Source: Rotaria sordida
Taxonomy: Eukaryota > Rotifera > Eurotatoria > Philodinida > Philodinidae
Direction of reading: 5' to 3'
NCBI GenBank assembly: GCA_905250125.1
Contig: CAJNOL010000553.1
Coordinates: 60,076-124,075 of the forward strand
Length of the DNA: 64,000 nucleotides
The translations under genes and the position numbers were made by a program. Position 1 is the first letter of the stretch, and every line of letters starts with the position of its first letter. Of the stretch, positions 13,072-25,418 are shown piece by piece. The notes beneath the pieces are model-generated. The model saw nothing but the letters and a program-made list of their open reading frames with translations, ran no database searches and was not told the DNA's origin.

Positions 13072-14179
13072 GGAAGGAAGAATCACATCTGCAAGACTGC
13101 AATAGAAATTCGTGGAGTTGTAGACGAATCAAAAGAAGATTTATTAATTATCTGAAAATAAGGAATATGAACACTAGCATCTGTTGAAATAAGAAAGTCT
13201 ATTGTGCGTATTATCTTCCCTTAGGAAGCAGATGTATGAAATACGTGTCAAAATATGAGGAGTCTTTCTGTTATCTTTAATCAGATAAACACGTGCATCT
13301 GTTATGTATGCGCCTGATAGCATGTTAAATGTGCTCTCGTAAATAGGTGTTCGCCTGTTGTTTGATACATCCATCCAGAGAATTTTGTTGTAGTTCATTA
13401 AAGAGAATTATTATTACATTTGTTTCCGTACATAAAGTAACCAGAAGCATTCAAGTTGATGTTGCACATAAAACTTATTGGAGCGAAATTTTCTCATCGA
13501 CCAGTCAAATCGCAAGTGCAGCTTTGCCTATTTTCATACCACTACCAAAAATAACTTTGTCACAACCTAGCTGTGGTTTGTACATACCATTTCAATTGAA
13601 ATCAAGCTCAACGCAAAACAATAAATCGTTATTATTTCTTTATTCAGTTATTCTAGATATATCATATTTCATAAGACCAACTTAGTAAATCGTCGTTCGT
13701 TTCCATCAAACTAGACCTGTTGTAGATATACCACTTGAAACAAGCAGAAACTATGGTATCATTCAGATCCCATCATAAGCCAACTAAAAAAGTGAGACTG
13801 AGTTAATTTATTTTTCGTGTATGTTTGAGAGAAAATAGACTTTTATCAACCTATGAGGATCTATTTCCTTCTTCTTCTATGTGCACAACGATCCCGAAAG
13901 CACAATCAAAAAATACAGGCTCACGCAGAAAGTCTGTAGGTTCAATTTCCTTTCACGAGCATCTTATTCCACTGTCTACCATGAAGGTTATTGAAGAGCA
14001 CAGACCGTTATAAAATGTAACGGCAAACGACATAACGAACATGTTCTCGTTGACAATAAAAATATCTCTTTCATTTTAGACATTTCACTTGGCTCGCATT
14101 TTATTGACAGCATTCATTTTGTAGAATAAAATTAGCATCTATTTTCAAATACGAATACAAAGAATTGTATGTTGTAGAT

Positions 14180-15154
14180 ATGTGCACTCTATTTGAACAT
14201 CTTCCGAACGAACTATTGTTGGAAACTTTTCAACATATTGAGGCTGGTGGTTTATTTCAAGGTTTTTGGGGATTAAATTTTCGCATCAATAAGCTTCTTC
14301 GATCATTGAACAATCTATCGTTGATTTTGAAGAAGAACAACATTGATTTTCTTGGATTGTTGCCTAAACAAATTACTCGATTGGTCGTTAATACGTGGCA
14401 TACGATTGATTTCGACCAATTTTCAAATTTGTATTCTCTAACTTTACTTCAAGCAAATCAAAATCAAACGAAATTAATTCGGCCGGAATCGCTACCTCAT
14501 CTGATTTACCTTTCATGCTCGCTGGATGTTGATTTTTCTCGATCTTTACACTTAGCCGAGAATGTCTTCTCCAATCGATTTCACATACTTCGTCATATCC
14601 GATTAGGCGAAGTTGAGGTACCCTTTTCTCGTGTATGGTCATCAGTACCAAATCTCCAATCAGTGAGAATCTGTGGTCAAGATCCAGTCATTGTGCGCTA
14701 TGTTCTTGCCGCATGTCCCAATCTTATTTATTTTCACTTGCATCTACTCGGTGCAAATAGCCGAAGTGTTTTCCCGCCACCATCGGTAAATAATCATCTA
14801 CTCAGACGATTTATATTGTCCGATCCTCATCATACATTAACTTCGGAAGAAATAGAAACCGTACTAGTCTGTATACCAAATATTCAATCAATTAAACTAC
14901 TACTGCGATGTAAAATTCCGTTTTTATTCTTTGCTCAAAGTCTCGCACAACGTTTTGTTCATCTAAATCGGTTCAATTGTGATATTATCGAAGGACCGAG
15001 TGAAACAGTCACTCATATTGATACCATTCGAGTAATTCATCCATGTTTCAATAGACTACAATGTATTCCAAGACGTAATGATTTTCGTCTATTTACCACA
15101 AAAATGACCAAAGAATTAATCAATGCCAGCGTGATCAGCTATTCTGGAAAATGA
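14180..15154 (+). CDS. F-box-type protein with LRR-like C-terminal region
   Basis: Single exon, 324 residues. The N-terminus has an F-box-like helix motif, FEHLPNELLLETFQHIEAGG (residues 5-24), followed by LFQGFWGLNFRINKLLRSLNN, a form very common in bdelloid proteins. The rest has leucine-rich-like units (PHLIYLSCSLD, LRHIRLGEVEV, PNLIYFHLHL, IPNIQSIKLL). F-box proteins are substrate receptors of SCF ubiquitin ligases, the F-box binding Skp1 and the C-terminal part choosing the target. The start is the ATG at 14180; codons upstream in the same frame lack an ATG. The substrate cannot be guessed. Bdelloids carry large families of such genes. Confidence 0.8.
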   Translation: MCTLFEHLPNELLLETFQHIEAGGLFQGFWGLNFRINKLLRSLNNLSLILKKNNIDFLGLLPKQITRLVVNTWHTIDFDQFSNLYSLTLLQANQNQTKLIRPESLPHLIYLSCSLDVDFSRSLHLAENVFSNRFHILRHIRLGEVEVPFSRVWSSVPNLQSVRICGQDPVIVRYVLAACPNLIYFHLHLLGANSRSVFPPPSVNNHLLRRFILSDPHHTLTSEEIETVLVCIPNIQSIKLLLRCKIPFLFFAQSLAQRFVHLNRFNCDIIEGPSETVTHIDTIRVIHPCFNRLQCIPRRNDFRLFTTKMTKELINASVISYSGK

Positions 15155-15439
15155 AAATTCCTAGAAATTAATAATTCAAAAACCTTTCGTTACGCAGAAT
15201 TTTTTCTTCAATTTCCTTACTTCGTCTCACACCACCATAATTTTCTTTCCAATTGATCTTGTCTTATTGGTTAAACATATCGTCTTGTTTGTCATTGGCA
15301 CATAAAATGAATTTGAATTTGTTTTCTTGTGAAATTCACTGAATAAAAGAGTATGGAAGTGTAGGATTATATTTGAGGATGGATGTGGAATGTGATTTAG
15401 CTAAGATTCATATCCATATTCAAATCTGCAGTTTTAACA

Positions 15440-15905
15440 GTTTAAAAGATAAGACAAAACTGCATCGAATCGTATAGATCAGATCTTTCCGAGAAGTTTT
15501 CGCAAGATCCAACATCAAGTTTATTAAAAACAAAACATTGTATAATATAAAAGTTTTATGATTTCAATTTTCAGGAATGCACTAGAATCATTAACTAAAG
15601 ATCTATAAATTATGTAAGTTCTATGTTGTAAGAATTAGTCAATCGTGAGTTATAAAATAAGCATTTTACTGCGTAGTATTGGCAAACTTTTCACAAAAAA
15701 TTGATCTTTTTTCTGGTTTTTTGACGAAAAATCCACCTTAAAAACTTATTTAAAAGCTTCGATTTTTTAAAACACTTGGCGAGAGATCCTGAGAAAAATT
15801 GTCAGAAAACTCTAGTCTATACGATTCAATGCAGTTTCATCCCCTCTTTTAATCGGTGAAAACCGCAGATCTTTATTTTGTTCCTATTAATAATTGAAAT
15901 GGACA
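15440..15905. repeat. Foldback element, about 75-bp imperfect arms
   Basis: The left arm (about 15440-15515, containing AAACTGCATCGAATCGTATAG) is repeated inverted at about 15765-15850 (CTATACGATTCAATGCAGTTT). Right after the right arm, GTGAAAACCGCAGATCTTTA (15857 on) closely matches the ends of the large palindrome at 51671-52599, so both probably belong to one family. Confidence 0.6.
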
Positions 15906-16184
15906 ATAGTTTCGAAAATAGCATTCCTTAGGTACGAATTCTTTATACAATTATCGATAGTTTCTGTTGTTATTGAATGAATTTATGAGCGACAATGGAT
16001 CTGGATCAATTATGATTCATCCTCATAAAACATCTTATTTTAAATAGTCAGTTTATTATCATCTTGATTGGTTATCAATTCAGATGACTATGACGATGAG
16101 ATTAAATGAAAACCATTACCCTCGCCAGTCTTTATATTCCAGTGTATCTACAACTGCAGTCCAACAGAAACGTGACAAAATGAA

Positions 16185-16220
16185 TGGGTGTGGATATTCT
16201 CTTCATCCATACTCACACCC
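16185..16220. repeat. Short telomere-like hairpin, minimal copy
   Basis: The most compact member of the family: GGGTGTGGAT, core ATTCTCTTCATCC, then ATACTCACACCC. Its core and arms match, in inverted orientation, the copy at 50047-50082. Confidence 0.75.
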
Positions 16221-17497
16221 TTAAATGCTTCATAATCATCACATATATGGATGATTTAACAACTGTAATATGTAACGATTTATTTCAATTCAAATTTTGA
16301 AGAAAATTAAAATGATGATGAACAAATTTCATAAAACAATGTTTTTTGCAAGTTGGGTAACCTTTGTATGACAATAATACGATTGACATTATTACATTTA
16401 AGAAGGAGTCCTCTCTGAAAATGAATTTATATATATATATATATGTTAATTTCATAAATTATATTTTTAAATGTTAGATTATACTAGCATATTAGAAACA
16501 TATCTTGAAAGATTTTTTTTCTCTTTCTATCATATTTATGGAACTCACTCATATTTTCGAAGAAAATAAAAAGTTTAAATTTAAATCAAGATATTTTATA
16601 GCGCCCTAGGTCCTAGCAACTAGAGATGGAAGGAAAGGCCAACGGTGATTGGGCACAGTTTCCTAGCAATTGTGGATGGAGCTTTACTAGCAACTTGAAA
16701 AGACGTGTCAATAATAACAATGCTTAGATCAATATAGAAAAGTATGAATTAATTGAATTCTAAGCTAAAGCAAAACTAAACAGCATATGTCAAAGTTCGT
16801 TAATAGAGGACAGTATGCTCAGAAGTTTACTGAACGATTAAATCAACGTGTACAGCAGACTAACATAGCGATTGAACAGACGAAACGAAAAATAAAATGA
16901 TATTTATCACTTCCTATTACATACATCGTATATATTATCATTAGGAGATATTGAAGATATATCTGACAATACAAATGATCAAATGTCAGAGCTCACCTAT
17001 CAACTATAAAAATTGCTATAATTTTGATTTATTCATTTATTTGACATCTTTTGTAAATAAATTTTGTTTACTTAATCATGTGACCGGAATTTTATACGTT
17101 TTTTTTTACTTGATCGATACATGAAGAGTTTGTTGGTTTCAATTGCTAGAATATTAATAATGAAAACATCAAGTATTCCTATTGGAACTATCAGATATTA
17201 ATATTTTGAGCATTATAAAGTAGTTTAATTTGATTATAAATTGATCTATTTTAGTTTAGTGTCTATATAGAATAAAATAAGATAATAAAAAAAACCAAAA
17301 TTCGTTGAATTATAATTTTAAAGAAAGAGAAACAAAGAGGTATGACTGTACAAACTAATGGCTATGACACAAAAAAAAAGATAAAATTAAATATTATTAT
17401 TTCAGATGTTCAAAATGTGCTAAAATAGTTAAAGTTATTTCGATGAAATAGCAGGACATTATTATAAAGAAAATAGATCTCATAAATTATTTCTATT

Positions 17498-18213
17498 CTA
17501 ATAAGGTCTATATCGATGTGAATTATAAGTAAATCTTCTTGGTGGTTCCTGTTGTTCATCATTATTATTATTATCATTCATCGATTGAAAAATAATTGAT
17601 GAATTTTGTTGATGTTCATTGAATGAAATCGATGTATTAATTGGTGATGACGACGACCATCTTTGAGATGTTGATGATGTTAATGGAATATGATGATTAT
17701 AATAACATCGATGACCAAATCGACAATAACCATATCGTAATAAAGTTCGACAGGGCATTGTTTTCAAACTTAATTTATGTGTATCAATTAAAGATTGTTT
17801 ATCATCACGATTATTAAAACAACGCCAACTTCGAGCTATAAAAGTTGATCGTGTACGACACAATGGACATCGTCTACTTGTATCCTTATCAATCATAGCA
17901 CTCTGAAAACATTTAGAAAAGTATATTTTTAACAAAGTTCGGAATATTCAACAATTTAATTATGGAAAAAACTGACCGTGCGACGCCAAGTTGATAAACA
18001 ATCAAAACAAAATATATGATCACAATTGTTTTGTATCCCAAATTGTTTGTGCATTGTTACAATATTTTCCAAACAGATATAACATGTCATACTATGAACA
18101 GGTCGAATATTAATAGGTTCGACTGTTGTTGTCATTGTCGAATCTTTTACTTCTGTTATCAATTGATTTTCATTGTTTATCGATAATCTTGAACTATTTT
18201 GTTCATTACTCAT
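17498..18213 (-). CDS. Makorin-like RING/CCCH zinc-finger protein (two exons)
   Basis: Exon 1 is 18213-17977 and exon 2 is 17902-17498, with a 74-nt GT-AG intron (GTCAGT...TTTTCAG), giving 213 residues. The RING is C3HC4: C44, C47, C64, H66, C69, C72 (exon 1), C91, C94 (exon 2). The linker FGIQNNCDHIFCFDCLSTWR is close to makorins, and a CCCH finger (C130-x8-C139-x5-C145-x3-H149) follows, in the makorin order. Makorins are E3 ubiquitin ligases that also bind RNA. Here the usual N-terminal CCCH fingers are absent, so this is a short form, or upstream exons were missed. The C-terminus is a Ser/Asn/Gln/Arg-rich low-complexity tail. Confidence 0.85.
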
Positions 18214-18540
18214 GCTTATTGCATTTTATTTAACAAAACATACAAAAGTTGAAACGAAAAAAAAACAAACAAAATTATTGACTGTTATATATATATTTTT
18301 TTTAAATAGAGTTAAACTAAGAAAGTAAATAGTTTTATAGTTTAGATGCATTGCGCGAATTCGAGCTATGAAAAAAAAAATTATTATTTTTCGTTTAGCA
18401 AAAAGTCTGACTAGTTTAAATGTAATCAGCTTTTTTGTTGTTTTGATATTTTTTACACATTGCAAAAGACTTTTATTGTTTCTGTATATAAACAAAGTGA
18501 CATAACTGCATGTTGAACATGACAAAATTGAGAGACAAAC

Positions 18541-20446
18541 CAGAGATGTGCGGGGCATTGATTTTCCATCCCCCGCGGGGCCCGCCCCGTAAAATTCACA
18601 AACCCGTCCCGTCCGAACCCCGTGGTTATTCTTTTTGAGAATCCCCGCCCCGCCTGTCCCCCGGCAAATCTATACCCGCTCCGCCCGTACCCCGCACAGG
18701 CAGCTTCTTGGACCAGCCCGCCCGACCCGCCATTTTTGTGACGGGCCCCGACCCGTCCCCGTGTAACCCGAAGAAATTTTTTATTTACCAAATACTTTAT
18801 TTTTAATGATGGATTCCTTTTATGAAAAATCATTTTTTACAAAAACAAAACTCAAGTCTATATGAGATGGTTTTGAATGATTCACTTTGTGATTGTCGAC
18901 AAGCACGTATTTTTGTGGTTGTTCTTTTAAAAACATTTTTATATTTGACGAATTACATTTAATATTACTCGATGACCAATGACTGAGAGATGAAGAAATA
19001 ATTGTAGATGAACGATCAGTATTCGACGAAGCTGTCCTATCAAGTGATTCATCAGGAGATAAATCATGTAATTCGACCATACTTAGGTCTGACCAAAAGT
19101 TCTGGCAACATTATATAAAAATATAAAGATAAGTAGGCATCTTTAATTTTATTTTATCAAGTATTCAGGACAGTTGCCATGATTATTTATACCAAGTTCG
19201 AACCTTTCCAACAATTTGTTAAAAGTTTTTTTCGAAAAAATTTTTAAATATCTTAGATATCGCACGAGCTTATCAAGTTTCATTTATTTAATCAGTTAAA
19301 CAACATTTGATAGAATTAATTAGCGAAAAGTTACATAGTATCAGGCCTGGCGAATATGATAGATATGATATTATATTGATGCCTTCTTCTGTCATGCAAT
19401 TAATAACATTAGATGAGTATGAAGTCAACGATGACCGTCAAGCAATTTTGTACATTATGAACCTGATGTCTGTTTGTTTCCATATTTGATTAATAAAATG
19501 TTTTGGAGAGCGTTCAGCCTAATACTTGTGACTTACAGTCTTGCCTTTATCTACATTCAGGAGTATTTGATTTAAAAAATATACCAAACAAAGCATTTTC
19601 TAAAATCTTTATTCATGAACAATAGTCTTTGACGATTCATCTTCAATAAGCCAGCCAGCATCGGATAACTTATGACTAACCTATCTAAAATAAATCTATA
19701 TCTCATCACTAGTAGTACTAGAATGCAACAGATATGATTGAACAAGATTTTGCTAACTTTTCACAATAAATGAAATATGATTAGCTCATGCGGTATCCAT
19801 GATACCTAAAATTTTTTCGAAAAAACTTCAAAAAACTTTTAACTAATCGTTGGAAAGGATCAAACTTGGTATAAATAATCATGGCAACTGTCCTCAAAAT
19901 TTGATAAAATAAAATTAAAGATATCTCCTTATCTTTATATTTTTATATAATGTTGTCAGAACTTTTGGTCAGACCTAAGTAGTAATTCACAAAAAAATTC
20001 AAACGATAATTCTAAATATAAAATAAGTTTTAGTCCAGTTATTCACTTAATATAAATTGATAGTAGAAGTTGCGTATGACAGACGATAAAGAAAGAAACA
20101 AACAAATGGTAGACAAGCTTGTACATAATAGGATGAAAGTAATGAACCAATCAATATGTACTTTGTACTACATACCTATACTAAGGACATCCCGTGATAA
20201 GTTTTGACGATCTTTCATCACACCCGAAAAAAAATGTTTACCCGCCCGAACCCGTGTATTTCATACCCGCTCCGCCCGAGACCCGTGTCATTTAAAAAAA
20301 TTATTACCCGCCCCGCCCGCCCGTGTGCCGGAAAATACCCGCGCCCCGTTAATCCCGCGTTTAATTAAATTTTTCTTCCCCGCCCGCCCGTCGCCACGTG
20401 GCCCCGCGGGGCCCGCGGGGTGAACCCCGTGGACCGCACATCTCTG
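18541..20446. mobile_element. hAT-type element with 8-bp target duplication
   Basis: Ends are CAGAGATGTGCGG and its inverse CCGCACATCTCTG. Perfect 8-bp target duplications AGACAAAC flank it (18533-18540 and 20447-20454). Directly inside both ends are GC-rich subterminal repeats of CCCGCCC/CCCCG units (about 18570-18775 and 20220-20440), strikingly unlike the AT-rich surroundings. A CAG terminus, 8-bp duplication and subterminal repeats are hAT features. Between them are a short ORF (19080-18820, minus; Ser-rich, not recognised) and a nested mariner-like element. No hAT transposase domain is visible, so it is non-autonomous or gutted. Confidence 0.9.
19082..19979. mobile_element. Mariner-like element nested in the hAT element
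   Basis: 898 bp bounded by long inverted repeats (about 170 bp, starting CTTAGGTCTGACCAAAAG and ending with its complement) and flanked by TA on both sides. The arms include TATAAATAATCATGGCAACT and its near-perfect inverse. It splits the hAT interior just after the start codon region of the 19080-18820 ORF. The internal ORF (19307-19489, 60 codons) does not look like a transposase. The nesting shows that it inserted after the hAT. Confidence 0.88.
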
Positions 20447-20454
20447 AGACAAAC

Positions 20455-22791
20455 AATGAATATATTACAAAAAAATAAAATAAAATGAAACTATTGGTAT
20501 AATATGAGATAAAACGTATTTTGAGTACGTTCATAGACTTTATTTGTAGTAGTGGACAAAAGTCCCCCCACCTGCCAGTAGATCTCAGCTTCCGTATATG
20601 CAGGACGTCTGGAAATTTCTGCGCGCATACTCTATCAAGAATGCAGATCAAAGATATGAGATCACTCCGGTAGTTTAAATGCGACGAGAGTTTTACTTCA
20701 AGCTTTTTCACCTTAAAAAATCTGTCTGTTAATCTTTTCGTTACCTTTTATCAGATACAATGAAAAATTCTTGATATTTTCATTTGCAATTGAAACCAAA
20801 TATAAAGTCTTTCGTCACTCAAAGGATTATCTAATTTACTGCAAGATTACTGTCCCTGAGTCCTTGATAACAACACGATGATTATTGACATACTGTTTTC
20901 CTTTAGAAAAAGATGCTTTTCTAACATTTGTAGACAATAATGTTCATATACAGGCCAAGTTTTCGTAAAAGTTTGAACTCGATCCATTGAAGTATTATTG
21001 AATTACGGCCTACACAAAGGACATCAGAGTGTTTTTCGCTCCTCGAGTCGTCGCAGTAAAATGGTCACTATTCTAGTAATTTTATAATGATTCACTGTTA
21101 AAAGGTGAAGTTTTTATCATCAGTATAGTTTAACACAGTCTATCGAAATAATTTTAAAAAATCGGAAAAAAATCATGATCCGCATAACTATAGTTCGAAC
21201 TCTTGAAAAGAAAAGGTCTATATGGTAATCAAGAATTTCTAAAAAACTTATTATTTTTATTTAGAACAAGATCACATTTTCAAGTAAAATATTAAAAAAT
21301 AGCTAGTATTTGTGATTTTCGAAATTAGTATGCAAAAAGGCATCGGAAGATTTACATTTCATCGTAAAATATATCTGATTCAAATTTTCACTCTACTCCT
21401 CTTCAGATTTTTATTCGTAAAGTTTTAGACTGTATCCCCTACGGATGAAATTTTACTGGAATCTGATTCACATAGATTTTTGAACGCTGCTTCCAAACAT
21501 CATACTTGTTTTCAATAAAAAAACAATTTTGGTTTATCAAAATCTAAAACTACTACCGGTTTTTGATGTTTAACGTGGAAGTGACCTTTCGACAAAAAAA
21601 ATAATTGAACAAAAGAAAAACTAATTTGGAGGGGAGGGAGGAAACGGTATAAACCATGCACAAAAACGTCATTTCCTTTAGTTTTACATATATTTTTATT
21701 GTTTTGATTCATGAATCATATTTTTTGTTTGACGTACATCTTCAGAAAACATCTAAAGATTTTCAATCTATTCTTATGCGCTTTTTCGGCGTGTCTTATC
21801 ATTCACTATAACATATCCGTCTGCTTTATGCAATGCAATTGATGGAGATCATTACAGTTGCCATACATATGTTCAAATGGTTCAAGTGAATTTATTGTTT
21901 TGACATATTCCATGTCAACGAAATAGAATTCATACGTGACAACTAGAAAATGTAGTGAAATTCGACAATGTGCTCAAGTGCTTTTCATGATAACTTTCGA
22001 TTACTTAAATATTCTAACAATTACATATTAGAGATATAATTTATAGTGTGTATGGGAGTGCGTTTTTCTTTGATTTGATCGAATATGAGGATATGGGTAG
22101 GAATGTGGTTATCTCTTTACCTTCATTCAGGTTCTGGAAATCTTTATATACTTAAGCAGGTGTCAATCATGGCTGTAAAAAATATCTAAGCAGAGTTATA
22201 ATGGTAATTTTATACCTAAGTAGCAATTACATAGGGATACATTTTCGTGTATTAACAATAATGTTGATTTCAAGACAAATAAATCGACGTTTGAAACTTT
22301 TAAAATGCTTCGTACGGCCTTACTCAATATCTTTTTCATTATTAGTTCTAAAGGAGTAAGTCCTAATTGAACCAGTTGAAATATGTAAGACTGTTGAGAG
22401 TTAAAAGACGTATCTTTAATAAAAAAAACTACTCCTTCACGTTTTAATATCATCGAAACATATGCAAAATACTGAGCGGTTAATTTCTATAGGCCATCTA
22501 TTATTTTTAAATAAATATACAAATAGCAATACTAGAGCCGAAATATTGGAAACTTAACAAATTTTTTCTTTTACTAAGAGGATTTAATACTGTTAACAAT
22601 GTTATGAGTGTATCTACACTTACATCCCATTTTTTAGACTATCATGACTTTTGGACATGCTGTATACTCGTACGCACTGCATTTTATATCATTCTACTTA
22701 AATACAATGATACTACGTTATCAGTTTACTTTTCATATCATCATATCAGGTGACAGTAGAGAGACTGAAGTTTTTCCGGCCTTGTAGCACG
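20455..22791. other. Intergenic stretch
   Basis: No gene recognised in 2.3 kb. The ORF at 22453-22196 (minus, 85 codons) includes QLGLTPLELI, faintly ankyrin-like, but nothing more. A weak G-rich hairpin-like stretch lies at 22056-22135. Confidence 0.4.
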
Positions 22792-24679
22792 ATGCTGTTG
22801 CATCAAATAACATGTGCTTTCTTTTTTCTTATTATTACTATTGTCCAGTGCGATAATCATTTCAATATCCATGGTCCATTTGGTAAACATCATTCAATCA
22901 AAAATGTTCCGAGTCCATACGGTTGTAATCGAACATATGGAATTTCATTTCCTTCAATATCATTACCATCAATGAATATAATGGAGTTGAATGTATCATC
23001 AACATTCTACGTTAGCAATCAACAAATTATCGTCACTTGGCCAACTATATCTTTGTCATGTAATGACGATTTTATTGGGATTTATTTTATTGACATTCCA
23101 CTTCTTACAGGTAACATACAATTCAATTCAAATTAGAACATTTTATTTTATTTAATAAAAACAAAATTGTTTTGAATCGATTAGGTGCATGTGGCTACTT
23201 TGATTATGAATTTATTCAAACAAATCAAACAAGTATGTCATGGCAAATGATTAATTTACGTCGTCCACTGGAATTTCGCTATTATTCACGTGAAAAAAAT
23301 TGTGCAGGAAATTATTCATTTGTTGCAAAATCTACGTTTGTTCAACCGTTGAATTACAATATACCAGAACAAATTCATTTGGCTTATAGTGATAGAATTG
23401 ATCAAATGTTTGTTTCATATGTAACGAATTCTTCTGAGTACATACCTGAATGTCAATATGGTTTGGATCCATCATTGCTTCAATGGCATGTTCAAGGAAC
23501 AACAATCACTTATAAAGCATCGGACATGTGCGAAGGTCAAGCAAATATTCCGGGTCCACAAACATTTATTGATCCTGGCTATATGCATACGATTATTCTT
23601 GAAGATATTCGTCCATCAACTACTTATTTCTATCGAGTAGGAAATGATCAACATGGTTGGTCATCAGTACGCTCATTTACCAATCGTCCAGCTGATGATA
23701 TTAATGCAAAAGTGACACTCATCGCCTACGGTGATATGGGTGCAGCACCTGTTCAACCTGGTGCCAAATCAACCATGGATCGAGTTCGAGCACAAGTGAT
23801 GACTAATAATATCACATGTGTTTTACATATTGGTGATATAAGTTATGCACGAGGTATTGGTGCACTTTGGGATGCTTTTATGACTCAAATCGATCCAATC
23901 GCATCTTATGTGCCATATATGGTCGGAATCGGAAATCATGAATACGATCATGTCACAGGAGGCGATAAGGATCCTAGCGGAGCACCAGGTCCTGGAGGAT
24001 TTCGACCACCATGGTAAATCATTGTTTATAAAAGATTTTTTTCTTAGCATGGCAATGTTTTTTTTCAACGTCTAGGGGCGACTATGGTTATGATTCAGGT
24101 GGTGAATGTGCTGTTCCAATGGTACGTCGTTTTCATTCACCATCCAATGGTAATGGTCTTTTCTGGTATAGTTTCGATGTGGGTCCTGTTCATATTGTTT
24201 ATTATTCTACGGAACATGACTTTCTTCCTTCATCACCACAACATGCTTGGCTCGAACATGATCTTAGTTCTGTAAATCGTTCCCGTACACCATGGCTAAT
24301 TGTTGGATCACATCGACCAATGTATTCGTCAATAGTACGCGATGTTGGTGATTCAATAAAAGTAATGTTACAAATATCTCTAGAACCAATGTTTTATAAA
24401 TATCATGTCGATCTTAATCTTTTTGCACATATACATTCGTACGAACGATCATGTCCAATGTATCAAGGAAAATGTGTCGATGATGGAATTACACATATAT
24501 TAATCGGAATGGCTGGACACAATTTAGATTTCGATACGTATACAGGAGCAAAATGGAGTTTGTATCATGATCAGCAGTTTGGTTACACTCAAATTTCGGC
24601 TAATAGAACTTATTTACGTTTTACATATCATCATAATGTAGATGATGCAATAATTGATGAGTTTGAGCTGAGAAAATGA
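22792..24679 (+). CDS. Purple acid phosphatase, animal type 7-like (three exons)
   Basis: Exons 22792-23110, 23185-24013 and 24076-24679; introns are 74 and 62 nt, GT-AG, phases close; 583 residues. A signal peptide (MLLHQITCAFFFLIITIVQC) points to secretion or lysosome. An N-terminal fibronectin-like domain ends near residue 280. The catalytic domain has all the metal-binding motifs in order: GDMG (D290), GDISYARG (D324, Y327), GNHEYD (N357, H358), VGSHRP (H462) and AHIHSYER (H501, H503). The Tyr in the second motif gives the purple charge-transfer colour. These enzymes use an Fe(III)-M(II) pair to hydrolyse phosphomonoesters at acid pH. GDYGYDSGGEC at the exon 2/3 join is a family hallmark. 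A GTG-started frame extends upstream to 22750, but the ATG at 22792 gives a good signal peptide. Confidence 0.95.
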
Positions 24680-25416
24680 TTTGCTGATAGAATAAAAACC
24701 TTCCTATGATTATTATTTTCATTAAAATAACTTGTATTTAATAAATGAAAAAATAAAAATTGATTATGCATACATCACAATGCGAATAAATAATATTTTC
24801 AATGAAATCTTGATATGCCTTAGTTTGTACAACTCAATTCAATACGTCCAGGTGCGCTATGCTAGTAAAAGTATAGATGAGAGACGAGTTCAAAAACTTT
24901 TTGTGTAGCGAGAAAATTTACACTTAGTACGACAGTGATAATGCTACTAGTTTATGTAGAATTGACAACATTTCTTGTCTTACTTATAATTTACTATGGA
25001 TCGGAGTCTGTTTATACATCAGTCAATTGTATATATACGAACATTTTATTTCGAGTATAAAGACAACCTTATGTTAATTAGCGGAGGATAAAAGTTGACA
25101 CTCAACTGATTAAGAAATTTTTTTTCTAAAAAAAATAATGACTGAGGAAACTAAGATTGATTAAATTGTGAATAATGCAGATTTCTTTTCGTTTCAATAT
25201 TAGAATTATTATTTATACAAGTTCAATAAACAACTGCACTATAGAAAATTATATTAATACTATTATTATCTACCCATAGATATCGATAATTTTTTGACTA
25301 AAACAATAATAAAACACACGTATTAAAAGTCAATGAAAATCTTTAATCTTTTTCTTTCTCGTTAAAATCCTTAAAAAATCTAATATGGTTGTTCAAGATT
25401 AGATTTGTTTAGAAAG
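24680..25416. other. Intergenic stretch
   Basis: AATAAA-type signals just downstream of the phosphatase stop (about 24693 and 24739-24743), then AT-rich sequence with nothing recognisable. Confidence 0.4.
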
Positions 25417-25418
25417 TA

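Larger units (their letters stand above)
10820..14179. other. Long intergenic stretch with two G-rich hairpins
   Basis: No recognisable gene in 3.3 kb. Contains upstream sequence of the CDF gene, an AT microsatellite near 12428-12441, and several short ORFs without family resemblance. The ORF at 13825-14013 (plus) has a balanced composition and ends 170 nt before the F-box gene, so it could be a terminal exon, but no convincing upstream exon was found. Confidence 0.4.
15155..17497. other. Intergenic stretch with inverted repeats and hairpins
   Basis: No gene recognised. 15357-15422 is a weak G-rich hairpin (GGATGGATGTGG with TCCATATTC). 15440-15905 is an imperfect foldback described separately. 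16600-16720 has a slightly GC-richer stretch around CTAGCAACT, repeated three times. (AT)n microsatellite at about 16425-16444. Confidence 0.4.

Noticed and set aside
13174..13685. Overlapping ORFs on both strands (74 and 112 codons)
   Set aside because: No recognisable motif and no splice sites linking them to neighbours.
18453..18833. 126-codon minus-strand ORF with a Gly/Arg-rich stretch
   Set aside because: It reads through the GC-rich subterminal repeat of the hAT element; composition is explained by the CCCGCCC units.
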